Made by a program: the position numbers and the translations under genes
In this document: positions 1-7,946 of the stretch, in pieces
How positions within the stretch are numbered: the stretch's first letter is position 1
Layout of the letters: every line of letters starts with the position of its first letter
Source of the DNA: Cyanobium sp. Morenito 9A2
GTDB lineage: Bacteria > Cyanobacteriota > Cyanobacteriia > PCC-6307 > Cyanobiaceae
Direction: 5' to 3'
Assembly (NCBI RefSeq): GCF_024345575.1
Contig: NZ_JAGQBJ010000006.1
Location: 117,955-181,954 of the forward strand
DNA: 64,000 bases
Notes under the pieces: model-generated
Told to the model about the DNA's origin: nothing
Database searches by the model: none
What the model saw: only the letters and a program-made list of their open reading frames with translations

Positions 1-905
1 CCGATGCCGAGACCAAGGTGGCTGCCATGGCTGACGGCGACGTGGTGCTGCTGGAAAACGTCCGCTTCTTCGCCGAGGAAGAGAAGAACGAGCCTGGCTT
101 CGCCGCCCAGCTCGCCGCTCTGGCCGACGTTTATGTGAACGACGCCTTCGGCGCCGCCCACCGCGCCCACGCCTCCACCGAAGGCGTGACAAAGCTCCTC
201 AGCCCCAGCGTGGCCGGCCACCTGATGGAGAAGGAGCTGCAATACCTGCAGGGCGCCATTGACGAGCCCAAGCGGCCGCTCGCGGCGATTGTGGGCGGCT
301 CCAAGGTGAGCAGCAAGATTGGCGTGCTCGAAGCCCTCATCGACAAGTGCGACAAGGTGCTGATCGGCGGCGGCATGATCTTCACCTTCTACAAGGCGCG
401 TGGCCTGGCAGTGGGCAAGAGCCTGGTGGAGGAAGACAAGCTTGAGCTCGCCAAGGAGCTGGAAGCCAAGGCGGCCGCCAAGGGCGTGCAGTTGCTGCTG
501 CCCACCGATGTGGTGCTGGCCGACGCCTTCGCCCCGGACGCCAACAGCCAGACCGTGTCGATCGAGGCCATTCCTGAGGGCTGGATGGGCCTGGACATCG
601 GTCCCGACTCGCTCCAAGCCTTCCAGGAAGCCCTGGCTGACTGCAAGACCGTGATCTGGAACGGCCCCATGGGCGTGTTCGAGTTCGACAAATTCGCCGC
701 CGGCACCAACGGAATCGCCCATACCCTGGCCGGCCTGGGCGGCAAAGGTTGCTGCACGATCATCGGCGGCGGTGATTCGGTGGCGGCCGTCGAGAAGGTG
801 GGCGTGGCCGAGAAAATGTCCCACATCTCCACCGGTGGCGGCGCCAGCCTGGAACTCCTGGAGGGCAAGGTGCTGCCCGGCGTGGCGGCCCTCGACGAGG
901 CCTGA
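1..905 (+). CDS. pgk: phosphoglycerate kinase, 5'-truncated by window edge
   Basis: Glycolytic and Calvin-cycle enzyme that transfers phosphate between 1,3-bisphosphoglycerate and ADP in the cytoplasm. About 300 residues are visible, open to the window edge in frame 3; the family is about 400 residues, so roughly the first 100 are missing. Family signatures in order are LLENVRFF, the hinge and nucleotide-domain segment [32 protein letters not shown], the GGGDSVAA loop, and the terminal [13 protein letters not shown]. The downstream neighbour is convergent, 12 bp from the stop, with no hairpin terminator visible between them. The identification is secure; only the N-terminus is unseen. Confidence 0.97.
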   Translation, partial: DAETKVAAMADGDVVLLENVRFFAEEEKNEPGFAAQLAALADVYVNDAFGAAHRAHASTEGVTKLLSPSVAGHLMEKELQYLQGAIDEPKRPLAAIVGGSKVSSKIGVLEALIDKCDKVLIGGGMIFTFYKARGLAVGKSLVEEDKLELAKELEAKAAAKGVQLLLPTDVVLADAFAPDANSQTVSIEAIPEGWMGLDIGPDSLQAFQEALADCKTVIWNGPMGVFEFDKFAAGTNGIAHTLAGLGGKGCCTIIGGGDSVAAVEKVGVAEKMSHISTGGGASLELLEGKVLPGVAALDEA

Positions 906-917
906 GCCGGAGCTCGC

Positions 918-1361
918 CTAGACGCCCTGCTGACCGGTGCCCAGGCCCTGCCTTGGAGACCTGCCCCGTTCGGGCCGGGGGGGCAGGCCGTACTGGGCGC
1001 GCACCTGGGCTGCCTCGGCCCGGAGCTGGCCCCGGAGCTGCTGACGGGCCTGGTTCTCCTTCTGCTCGCAGTCTTTGAAGACCTCCATGGTCTGAGCGGC
1101 ACTGATGCAGCGATCCGCTTGCTGCAGGATGGCAATGCGCCCGGCATGGCTCTTCTGCTCAAGCGCCCTTCGCTTCAAAAACAACTCCTGCCGTTGGGCA
1201 GGGCTCAGACTGAGCCGGCCCTGCCCGACGGCAGGGCCGGTCTGGGCCAGGGAGACCCCGCCATGGATCGGCAGGGCCAGTGACAGAGCAACGAACGCTG
1301 GCTGCACCAACCAACGCCGCAGGTCGAGGGGCTGCCGGCTGAAAGGAGTACGGGGTGCCAT
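918..1361 (-). CDS. small secreted protein with LTxxQ-like motif (paralogue 1)
   Basis: Predicted 147-residue exported protein of unknown function. Residues about 15-40 are a hydrophobic stretch ending in an Ala-rich cleavage-like site (SLAQ). The mature part is helical and charged, opens with LSPAQRQELF, and has two Cys about 15 residues apart (DRCISA and KDCEQ) that could form a disulfide. The C-terminus is Pro/Gly/Arg-rich (YGLPPRPERG). It is clearly homologous to the next gene on the same strand, so the pair is a tandem duplication. The xTPAQxxELF element recalls the LTxxQ motif of Spy/CpxP periplasmic chaperones, but that is a superficial resemblance and no function should be assigned. 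Confidence 0.72.
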   Translation of the reverse strand: MAPRTPFSRQPLDLRRWLVQPAFVALSLALPIHGGVSLAQTGPAVGQGRLSLSPAQRQELFLKRRALEQKSHAGRIAILQQADRCISAAQTMEVFKDCEQKENQARQQLRGQLRAEAAQVRAQYGLPPRPERGRSPRQGLGTGQQGV

Positions 1362-1476
1362 CGGTGGGTCAACAAGGTGGACACCAGACTGTCGGCTGGA
1401 TGTGACTGCATCCTGACCGGAAGGCGCTCAAGCCATGACCGTATACGCCTCGACCTCCAGGGCCGGCAAGCCCAGG

Positions 1477-1932
1477 TCACCAGGTGGGCTTGCCGGCGCC
1501 CTCAGCCCCGGTGCCAGCCCGCTTCTGGCCCTTCCAACCGCGCGGTTGAGGGACCGGCAGACCCAGGCGCTGATACAGAGCAGCCACCTCGGTGCGGTTG
1601 CGCTGCATCAACTCCCGTTGGGCGGTCCGTTCCTGCTGCTGGCAAGAGCGCAGGCCATCAAGATCCTTGGCGCCCGAGAGACAGCGCTCACTCTGCTGAA
1701 GAAAGGTCAGGCGGGCTGATGTGGTGCGCAGGGCCATCGACTTACGGCCACTGAACAACTCCTGGCTCTGGGCGGGGGTCAGGTTGAGTCTCTCGGTGCG
1801 GGGGCCCGCTGCCCCCTGGGGCGTCGGGGCGATCTGGGCCTGGGCGTCCCCCGTTTGCAGGGCCAGGGCGAGGGCGGCGGCCACCGGCGGCAGCAGCCAG
1901 CGTTGAACGGACAGGGAAGACAGAGAGCGCAT
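1477..1932 (-). CDS. small secreted protein with LTxxQ-like motif (paralogue 2)
   Basis: Predicted 151-residue exported protein, paralogue of the adjacent downstream gene. I chose the ATG at 1932 because it places a signal peptide (residues about 8-30, ending DAQAQ) at the N-terminus; the frame stays open upstream but that part is low-complexity and overlaps the divergent neighbour. The mature region starts LTPAQSQELF, then LQQSERCLSG and LRSCQQQE give the same Cys pair as the paralogue, followed by a GLPVPQPRG tail. It is 115 bp upstream of its paralogue on the same strand and could be co-transcribed with it. Function unknown. Confidence 0.7.
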   Translation of the reverse strand: MRSLSSLSVQRWLLPPVAAALALALQTGDAQAQIAPTPQGAAGPRTERLNLTPAQSQELFSGRKSMALRTTSARLTFLQQSERCLSGAKDLDGLRSCQQQERTAQRELMQRNRTEVAALYQRLGLPVPQPRGWKGQKRAGTGAEGAGKPTW

Positions 1933-2004
1933 GGCGTTGACCTGAGAAACGAGCCCATCCTGTAGGACCCATCCGACTGAATCCCTACCGCGGCTGCGGC
2001 GACC

Positions 2005-2961
2005 ATGACCGAATCTTCCCGCCCCCCCGGCACCATGGGCTCCAACCCTCTGAAGGTGGCCTTTCTCGGCCTTGGAGCCCTGGGGGAACCGATGGCCGCC
2101 AACCTGCTGACGGCGGGCGTGGCGCTCACGGTCCACAACCGCACCCGGGCGAGGGAGGAACCCCTGGCCGCCAGGGGCGCCCGGCGGGCGGCCACGGCGG
2201 CGGCGGCGGCGGCGGACGCCGACCTGCTGGCGATCTGCGTCAGCGATGGCCCCGATGTGGAGGCGGTGCTGTTCGGAGCGGACGGGGCGGCCGAGGCCCT
2301 CCGGCCCGGCGCCCTGGTGGTGGATTTCTCCAGCATCGATCCGGCCGTCAGCCAGCAGCTGGCGGCGCGGCTGCGGCTCCAGGGGGTGGCCTACCTCGAT
2401 GCCCCGGTGACCGGTGGCACCGAAGGGGCCCGCGCCGGCAGCCTCTCAGTGCTCGTGGGCGGTGCCCCGGCCGATCTGGAGCGGGCCCGGCCCGTATTGG
2501 AGGTGGTGGGGGGCCGGATCACCCACTTCGGACCGGTGGGAGCGGGCCAGCAGGCCAAGGCCGTGAACCAGGTGCTGCTCGCCGGCAGCTACACGGCGGT
2601 GGCCGAAGGCCTCTCCCTGGCCAAGCGCCTGGGGCTGCCGCTTGATCTCCTGGTGGAGGCGCTCAAGGGCGGGGCTGCCGGTTCCTGGGCCCTGGAGCAC
2701 CGCTCGGGCGCCATGGTGAGCGGCCACTTTCCCCTCGGCTTCAAACTCGAACTGCACCGCAAGGATCTCGGCATCGCCCTCGCCGCCGCCAGCGCCCTGC
2801 AGCTGGAACTGCCGATCAGCGCCCAGGTGGCCGCCATCGAGGACGAACTGATCGCAGCGGGCTTCGGCACAGAGGACGTCGCCGCCCTGGCCCGTTGGTA
2901 CGGCCAGAGCCAGGGGCCAACCGGGAGTGTGCGGACGGCCCCCGGTACGCTCAGATCTTGA
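2005..2961 (+). CDS. NAD(P)-dependent beta-hydroxyacid dehydrogenase (HIBADH family)
   Basis: Oxidoreductase of the 3-hydroxyisobutyrate / 6-phosphogluconate dehydrogenase-like superfamily; the substrate cannot be told from sequence. The Rossmann dinucleotide motif GLGALGEPMA is near residues 20-30. The substrate-binding element DAPVTGGTEGARAG and the catalytic-lysine element GAGQQAKAVNQ follow, then the all-alpha C-terminal domain. Length 318 is slightly above the usual 290 because of an N-terminal extension; an in-frame ATG at 2035 (MGSNPLKVAF) would give a more typical start. Divergent from the small secreted pair. The 3' end overlaps the convergent gene by 11 bp. Glyoxylate/succinic-semialdehyde reductase-type activity is a plausible alternative. 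Confidence 0.88.
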   Translation: MTESSRPPGTMGSNPLKVAFLGLGALGEPMAANLLTAGVALTVHNRTRAREEPLAARGARRAATAAAAAADADLLAICVSDGPDVEAVLFGADGAAEALRPGALVVDFSSIDPAVSQQLAARLRLQGVAYLDAPVTGGTEGARAGSLSVLVGGAPADLERARPVLEVVGGRITHFGPVGAGQQAKAVNQVLLAGSYTAVAEGLSLAKRLGLPLDLLVEALKGGAAGSWALEHRSGAMVSGHFPLGFKLELHRKDLGIALAAASALQLELPISAQVAAIEDELIAAGFGTEDVAALARWYGQSQGPTGSVRTAPGTLRS

Positions 2962-3739
2962 GGGCGGCGGCGCTGCTCACCACCCGCACGCGCTTGCTGG
3001 CACTGACGATGCCATCGGGATGGACCAGCAGCACCGCCCAGATCTGGCCTCCGGGTTGATCGGGCGCCAGCACCGTTTTGAACAGCCCGCCGCCGCCCAG
3101 GGCGGCGAGACGCACCTCGGGGCTTTCCTGGGCCGCCGCCTGCTCGGGCGTGACGGCCGAGAGGCCCCCGGCGGCGACGGCGCCGTTGAGGGGTTCATCG
3201 AACACCACGTCCACGTCGTAACGCTGGCCGGTGAGGACCGCATCGGGGATCAGCAGACTCACCTTCAGATCGGCGTCGCCGCTGCGCAGGATCGAGCTCT
3301 CCTGGATCACCTCCTGGGCGGAGAGCCTCGCGCCGCTGGTGCTGACAGCGAGCACCTGCTCCGCCAGAAGGCGGTACTTGAAGGGGCCCTCCGTGCGCGA
3401 ACCTGTGATGCGCAGGGTGAGGCTGGCGCGGCCATCGGCCAGGGGCGGGCCACTGAGCACCTGCCAGCGGGCATCGGGGAAGCGCTCCTTGAAGCTGCGG
3501 CGGCGGCCCTCGATCAAGGCCGGCACCAGGCCGGGACCGGGCACCAGCACGGCGGCGAGGGCCCCAGGGGCCCCGCTGTTGAGCGCCGTCTCCAGGCTCT
3601 GTAGGGCAGGAGTCAGCAGCGACGCAGCGGAAGCGGAAGGGGTGGCCGCCTGAGCAGACCCCGTCGCCGTCGGCAGGACCAGGGCCGCAGCAGCCAGCAA
3701 CGCGGGCAGCCAGGGGCGAAGCAGCGACATCGGGCACAC
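2951..3739 (-). CDS. secreted protein of unknown function
   Basis: 262-residue predicted exported protein with an N-terminal signal peptide (hydrophobic residues about 8-31, ending GSAQA; the start may instead be the Met at residue 4). An Ala/Leu-rich helical segment is followed by a probably beta-rich domain, with repeated segments such as VSLLIPDAVLTGQRYDVDVV and IWAVLLVHPDGIVSASKRVR that look like Ig-like or NTF2-like strands. No catalytic motif is seen. Divergent from murG across about 60 bp and convergent with the dehydrogenase gene. I recognise it only as a conserved-looking cyanobacterial periplasmic protein. Confidence 0.75.
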   Translation of the reverse strand: MCPMSLLRPWLPALLAAAALVLPTATGSAQAATPSASAASLLTPALQSLETALNSGAPGALAAVLVPGPGLVPALIEGRRRSFKERFPDARWQVLSGPPLADGRASLTLRITGSRTEGPFKYRLLAEQVLAVSTSGARLSAQEVIQESSILRSGDADLKVSLLIPDAVLTGQRYDVDVVFDEPLNGAVAAGGLSAVTPEQAAAQESPEVRLAALGGGGLFKTVLAPDQPGGQIWAVLLVHPDGIVSASKRVRVVSSAAALKI

Positions 3740-3799
3740 CGGAGGTGGCCTTTAAGTTAGGCGCGCTCACCCGCGCCAGCGGCGCCTCAGCTGACATCC

Positions 3800-4882
3800 A
3801 TGACCCGGCTTCTGATCGCCGCCAGCGGGACGGGGGGCCATCTCTTCCCCGCCCTGGCCGTCGCCGATGCCCTGCCCTCCGACTGGTCGGTGTGCTGGCT
3901 GGGGGTGCCCGACCGGCTCGAACGCGAACTGGTGCCCAGCCGCTACCCACTGCACACCGTGCGGGCGGGCGGCCTCCAGGGCCGGGGCCTGCGCAAGCTC
4001 TGCCAACTGCTCCGGCTGCTGCTGGCCAGCCGCGACGTCCGCCGGCTGATCCGGCGGGAGCGGATTCAGCTGGTGTTCAGCACCGGTGGCTACATCGCCG
4101 CCCCAGTGATCCTGGCCGCCAGAAGCTGCGGCGTGCCGGTGGTGTTGCACGAATCCAACGGTGTCCCCGGGCGCGTCACCCGTCTGCTGGGTCGGCTGTG
4201 CACGCGGGTGGCCGTGGGGCTCCCGGAGGCCCAGCGGCGGCTGCCGAACTGCCACCCCCTGCTCACGGGCACCCCCGTGCGCCGAGCGTTCCTGGAGCCC
4301 GCCGCCCTGCCCGGCTGGGTGCCCCGCGGGGAGGGCCCGCTGCTGTTGGTGATGGGGGGCAGCCAGGGGGCCGTGGGGCTCAACCGGATGCTGCGCCCCC
4401 GGCTCCCCGCCCTGCTGGCCGCCGGTGTGCGGGTGGTGCACCTGAGCGGCAGCAGCGATCCGGAGGCGGGCCGCCTCCAGCACCCCCTCTACCTGGAGCT
4501 CCCTTTCAGCGAGGAGATGCCGGGCCTGCTGCAGCACGCCGATCTGGTGCTCAGTCGAGCAGGGGCCGGCAGCCTGGCGGAACTGGCCGTGAGCGGGGCA
4601 CCCGCGATCCTGGTGCCCTTTCCCCAGGCCGCCGACCGCCACCAGGATGCCAATGCAGCAGCAGCGGCGGCCCTGGGGGCGGCGGTGATCGTTTGGCAGC
4701 ACTCGCCCGACGAAACAGCCCTGGGCGAGGCGATCTGGCACCTGCTGGGGCCCCGTCTGCGAGGTACCGATGGCGCCGCTGATCCCCTGCTCACGCTGCG
4801 CCATGGCATGGGACGCCTGGCGGTGCGCGACGCCGACAGGCAGCTGGTGGCCCTGCTCGAAGCGCTCAGGCCAGGGCCCTGA
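3800..4882 (+). CDS. murG: UDP-GlcNAc:lipid I N-acetylglucosaminyltransferase MurG
   Basis: Peripheral inner-membrane GT28 glycosyltransferase that converts lipid I to lipid II in peptidoglycan synthesis. It is 360 residues, the family length. The N-terminal domain starts with the G-loop [17 protein letters not shown] at about residues 9-25, followed by [10 protein letters not shown] and the acceptor-side HESNGVPGR. The C-terminal domain has the second G-loop [10 protein letters not shown], then [11 protein letters not shown] and [14 protein letters not shown], the UDP-GlcNAc site. The stop lies inside the convergent aminotransferase gene (17 bp overlap). The ATG at 3800 directly precedes the conserved N-terminus. 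Confidence 0.96.
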   Translation: MTRLLIAASGTGGHLFPALAVADALPSDWSVCWLGVPDRLERELVPSRYPLHTVRAGGLQGRGLRKLCQLLRLLLASRDVRRLIRRERIQLVFSTGGYIAAPVILAARSCGVPVVLHESNGVPGRVTRLLGRLCTRVAVGLPEAQRRLPNCHPLLTGTPVRRAFLEPAALPGWVPRGEGPLLLVMGGSQGAVGLNRMLRPRLPALLAAGVRVVHLSGSSDPEAGRLQHPLYLELPFSEEMPGLLQHADLVLSRAGAGSLAELAVSGAPAILVPFPQAADRHQDANAAAAAALGAAVIVWQHSPDETALGEAIWHLLGPRLRGTDGAADPLLTLRHGMGRLAVRDADRQLVALLEALRPGP

Positions 4883-5975
4883 GCTCCCAGGCCAGGGCCC
4901 TGAGGATCCGTTGGTTGCCAGGGCGGTCCTGAAGCCCGATCCGCAGCCATTCGGGCCCCAGGCCCGTGAAGGAGCGGCCATCGCGCAACAGCACCCGGTG
5001 CTGGTCCTCCAGGCGCTCGCGCAGGGGCACCAACGAGCGCTCGCCACGCACCAGCAGGAAATTCGCCGCCGAGGGCAGGGGGTGCAGACCCGGCAAGGCC
5101 GCCAGGCGCTGGTGCAACCAGGGGCCCTCGGAGCCCACCCAGCGGCGCACCCGCCGGGGCCAGTGCCCATCGGTGAGCAGGGCCTCACCGGCGGCGGCGG
5201 CCAGGGCGTTCACGGGCCAGGGATCGCGCCAGCCGCTCCAGCGCCGCAGGCGCTCGGGCGCGGCGACGGCATAGCCCAAGCGCAGGCCAGCCATGGCAAA
5301 CAGTTTGGTGAGGCTGCGGATCACCACCAGGTTGGGGTACTCGGCCACCAGAGGGATCAGGGATTCGGCCTCCCCCCCCGGCACCAAAGGCAAAAAGGCC
5401 TCATCGACGATCACCAGCGCCAGGCGATCCAGAAGAGGCTCAAGGCTGGCGCGCGACCACAGCTGGCCCGTGGGGTTGTGGGGGTTGGTGATCCAAAGCA
5501 CCTGGGCGGGCACCTGCGCAAGGCCGGGATCCGGAAACGGCAGGGGCCAGACGGCAGGCCAATCGAGGGTCAGGGGCAGGTGCCGCCAGGCACCCCCCCA
5601 GCAGCCCAGGGCACGTTCGTAGTCGGCGAAGCCCGGGGCGGGCAGCAGGCTGACGCCGGCGGCCGCGGCCTCCCGTGCCACCCAGGTGAACAGCTCAGCG
5701 GCGCCATTGCCCGGCAGCACCTGGGCGGGATCCAGCCCGTGCAGGCGGGCCATCGCCTCCCTGAGGGAGGTGTAGGTGCGATCGGGATAGGCGCGAAGCG
5801 GGGCGCTGCGCAGGGCCCGGCGCAGGGCGGCGGCGGGGGTGAAGGGCACCAGGGAGGCGCTGGCATCCAGCAGCTGGTCTGGGCGGCAGCCCAGGCGCCG
5901 GGCGGTGGCCTCGAGGTTGCCGCCATGGCGCTCGATCGGAGCGGGGCGTGCGCTGGACAAGGGGAAAGGGGCCAA
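4866..5975 (-). CDS. PLP-dependent aminotransferase, CobD/HisC-like
   Basis: 369-residue fold-type I PLP enzyme of the class I/II aminotransferase group. The N-terminal RHGGN and the overall arrangement resemble threonine-phosphate decarboxylase (CobD/CobC of cobalamin synthesis) rather than true histidinol-phosphate aminotransferase. The PLP lysine is in [15 protein letters not shown]; the phosphate-binding region GNGAAELF and the conserved NPHNPTGQ are present. No ATG is in frame; TTG at 5975 or 5960 are the candidate starts. Convergent overlap with murG (17 bp) and divergent from the moxR gene (32 bp). Aminotransferase is secure; the cobalamin role is inferred. Confidence 0.85.
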   Translation of the reverse strand: MAPFPLSSARPAPIERHGGNLEATARRLGCRPDQLLDASASLVPFTPAAALRRALRSAPLRAYPDRTYTSLREAMARLHGLDPAQVLPGNGAAELFTWVAREAAAAGVSLLPAPGFADYERALGCWGGAWRHLPLTLDWPAVWPLPFPDPGLAQVPAQVLWITNPHNPTGQLWSRASLEPLLDRLALVIVDEAFLPLVPGGEAESLIPLVAEYPNLVVIRSLTKLFAMAGLRLGYAVAAPERLRRWSGWRDPWPVNALAAAAGEALLTDGHWPRRVRRWVGSEGPWLHQRLAALPGLHPLPSAANFLLVRGERSLVPLRERLEDQHRVLLRDGRSFTGLGPEWLRIGLQDRPGNQRILRALAWELRALA

Positions 5976-6007
5976 TCCCCCTAGCCTGACGCCACCTGCG
6001 CCGCCCC

Positions 6008-6934
6008 ATGACCTCCCTGGTCTCTGTCGTCGCCCAGATCAGCCGCGTGCTGCTCGGCAAGGAGCGCCAAGTGCGGCTGGCGGTGAGCGGCCTGGTGGCC
6101 GGCGGGCACCTGCTTTTCGAGGACCTGCCCGGGATGGGCAAGACCACCCTCGCTGAGGCCCTGGCGCGCAGCTTTGATCTGGATTTCCGCCGGGTGCACT
6201 TCACCAGCGATCTGCTGCCGGCCGATCTCACCGGCATCCGCCTGTTCGATCAGAACCAGGGCGCATTCCGCTTTGAGCCCGGCCCCCTGTTCGCCCAGGT
6301 GCTGCTGGCCGATGAGATCAACCGGGCCAGCCCGCGCACCCAGAGCGCCCTTCTTGAGGCGATGGCGGCCGGACGGGTGAGCGTGGATGGCACCAGCCAC
6401 CCACTGCCCCAGCCCTTCTTCGTGATCGCCACCCAGAACGGCCTCGATCAATCCGGCACCGCGCCGCTGCCGGAATCCCAGCTCGACCGCTTCTTGATGC
6501 GCCTGAGCCTGGGTTTCCCCGACCGGGAGGCGGAGCGGGCCCTGCTGGCGGGGGAAGGCCTGGCCTTGGCCGAGCTGCACGCCTTGCTGAGCCCGCAGCA
6601 ACTCCTGGAGGAACAACAACGCTGTCGCCAGCAGCACGCCTCCGCCGCACTGCTCGATTACGTGCTCGATCTGGTGGCCCAGAGCCGCCAAGCGGGGCCC
6701 GGAACCGGGACCCTGGCCGGAAACGGTGCGGCGCTCTCACCCCGGGCCGCCCAGGCGCTGCTGCAGGCGGGCCGGGCCTGGTCGCTGATCGAGGGGCGCG
6801 ATTTCGTCAAACCCGACGACATTCAGGCAGTGTTCGCGGCGGTGTGCGAGCACCGGCTCGATGGCGGCGCGCCCCAGGGGGCGGAGGACGCCCTCTGCCG
6901 TCCGCTGTTGGAGGCGGTGGATGGCCTGCGCTGA
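6008..6934 (+). CDS. MoxR-family AAA+ ATPase
   Basis: 308-residue AAA+ ATPase of the MoxR type, which acts as a chaperone or activator for products of adjacent genes. Walker A is LPGMGKTTLAEAL near residue 40, Walker B is LLADEINRA near residue 102, and the sensor-1 region VIATQN and arginine-finger region SQLDRF follow, with the C-terminal lid helical domain. It heads a same-strand cluster with a DUF58 protein 15 bp downstream and a transglutaminase-like membrane protein, the usual MoxR-DUF58-TgpA arrangement. The target process is unknown; cell-envelope maturation is the common inference for such clusters. Confidence 0.93.
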   Translation: MTSLVSVVAQISRVLLGKERQVRLAVSGLVAGGHLLFEDLPGMGKTTLAEALARSFDLDFRRVHFTSDLLPADLTGIRLFDQNQGAFRFEPGPLFAQVLLADEINRASPRTQSALLEAMAAGRVSVDGTSHPLPQPFFVIATQNGLDQSGTAPLPESQLDRFLMRLSLGFPDREAERALLAGEGLALAELHALLSPQQLLEEQQRCRQQHASAALLDYVLDLVAQSRQAGPGTGTLAGNGAALSPRAAQALLQAGRAWSLIEGRDFVKPDDIQAVFAAVCEHRLDGGAPQGAEDALCRPLLEAVDGLR

Positions 6935-6949
6935 GGGGACCGATCGTCC

Positions 6950-7888
6950 ATGACCAAGGCCCGTGAGCGCTTCCCCGACCGCTTGATCCGCCCCAGACAG
7001 GGCAATGGACTGGTGCTCGGGCTGCGCAACCTTTACATCCTCCCCACCCGCTTCGGCTGGTTGTGGTTGCTGAGCTGCCTGGTGCTTTACCTGCTGGGCA
7101 TCAACGGCGGCAGCAATGGCCCCTTGCTGCTGGGGTTTCTGGGCACGGGCCTGCTTCTGATCAGCCTGCACCTCACCCAGTTCAACCTGCAGGGGCTGCG
7201 CCTGCGCTGCGGTGAGCCGGCGGGGGGCTTCGCCGGCGAGACCTTGTCCTATCCCCTCTGGCTCAACAGCCGGGTCAACCGCTATGCCCTGCAGCTCCAG
7301 TTCCGCTCCAGCGGTGGGTCGATCACTGCCGTGACGCTGACCCCAGGCGAACAGCTGATCAATGTGGCCTGGAGCAGCCCCCAGCGGGGGGAGCTCAGGC
7401 CCGGGCGCCTGCGGATCTGGTCCACGGCGCCCCTGGGGCTGTTCCACTGCTGGAGCGTCTGGGAGCCCAGCGTCCCCCAACTGGTCTACCCCCAGCGCCT
7501 GGACGGGCCCGTGGCGGTGGTGGCAGAGGGGGAAAAGACCGCGGATCAACCCGCGCGCACGGGCGCGCGCCCTGCCGGCAGTGATGACTGGAGCGACCTG
7601 CGGCCCCACCGGCCCGAGGAGGGCCTCGGGCGGCTGGCCTGGAAACAGCTGGCCCGCAGCGGAGGCCGCTACAGCAAGCGCTTCGAGGATCCGGTGCCCC
7701 GCCACGGCCTGCTCGCACTCCACCCGGAGGTCCCCAGGGAACGGGGCCTGTGTCACCTGAGCGCTCGCATCGCCCAGTTGGGCCAGGGCCAGGCGTCCTA
7801 CGGCCTGCGGCTGGGGGACCTGACGATCCCGATGGGCAGCGGCAAGGGCCAGCGGGAGCGTTGCCTGCGGGCCCTGGCCCGGCTCTGA
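6950..7888 (+). CDS. DUF58-like membrane protein
   Basis: 312 residues. Two transmembrane helices lie near residues 35-78 (LLSCLVLYLLGI and LLGFLGTGLLLISL), then a beta-rich domain, then the conserved DUF58 signature: DDWSDLRPHRPEEG followed by RLAWKQLARSGG around residues 205-225. The RxIxWKxxAR-type motif here reads RLAWKQLAR. It is shorter than typical DUF58 proteins (about 400) and the C-terminal vWA-like part is abbreviated. It lies 15 bp after the MoxR ATPase gene and just before a TgpA-like gene, which supports the assignment. Its molecular role is unknown. Confidence 0.83.
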   Translation: MTKARERFPDRLIRPRQGNGLVLGLRNLYILPTRFGWLWLLSCLVLYLLGINGGSNGPLLLGFLGTGLLLISLHLTQFNLQGLRLRCGEPAGGFAGETLSYPLWLNSRVNRYALQLQFRSSGGSITAVTLTPGEQLINVAWSSPQRGELRPGRLRIWSTAPLGLFHCWSVWEPSVPQLVYPQRLDGPVAVVAEGEKTADQPARTGARPAGSDDWSDLRPHRPEEGLGRLAWKQLARSGGRYSKRFEDPVPRHGLLALHPEVPRERGLCHLSARIAQLGQGQASYGLRLGDLTIPMGSGKGQRERCLRALARL

Positions 7889-7946
7889 TGGCACGTCACC
7901 GATGGCAAGGCATGAATGGCCCGTCAGCCATGGGCGAGGTCCTGCC

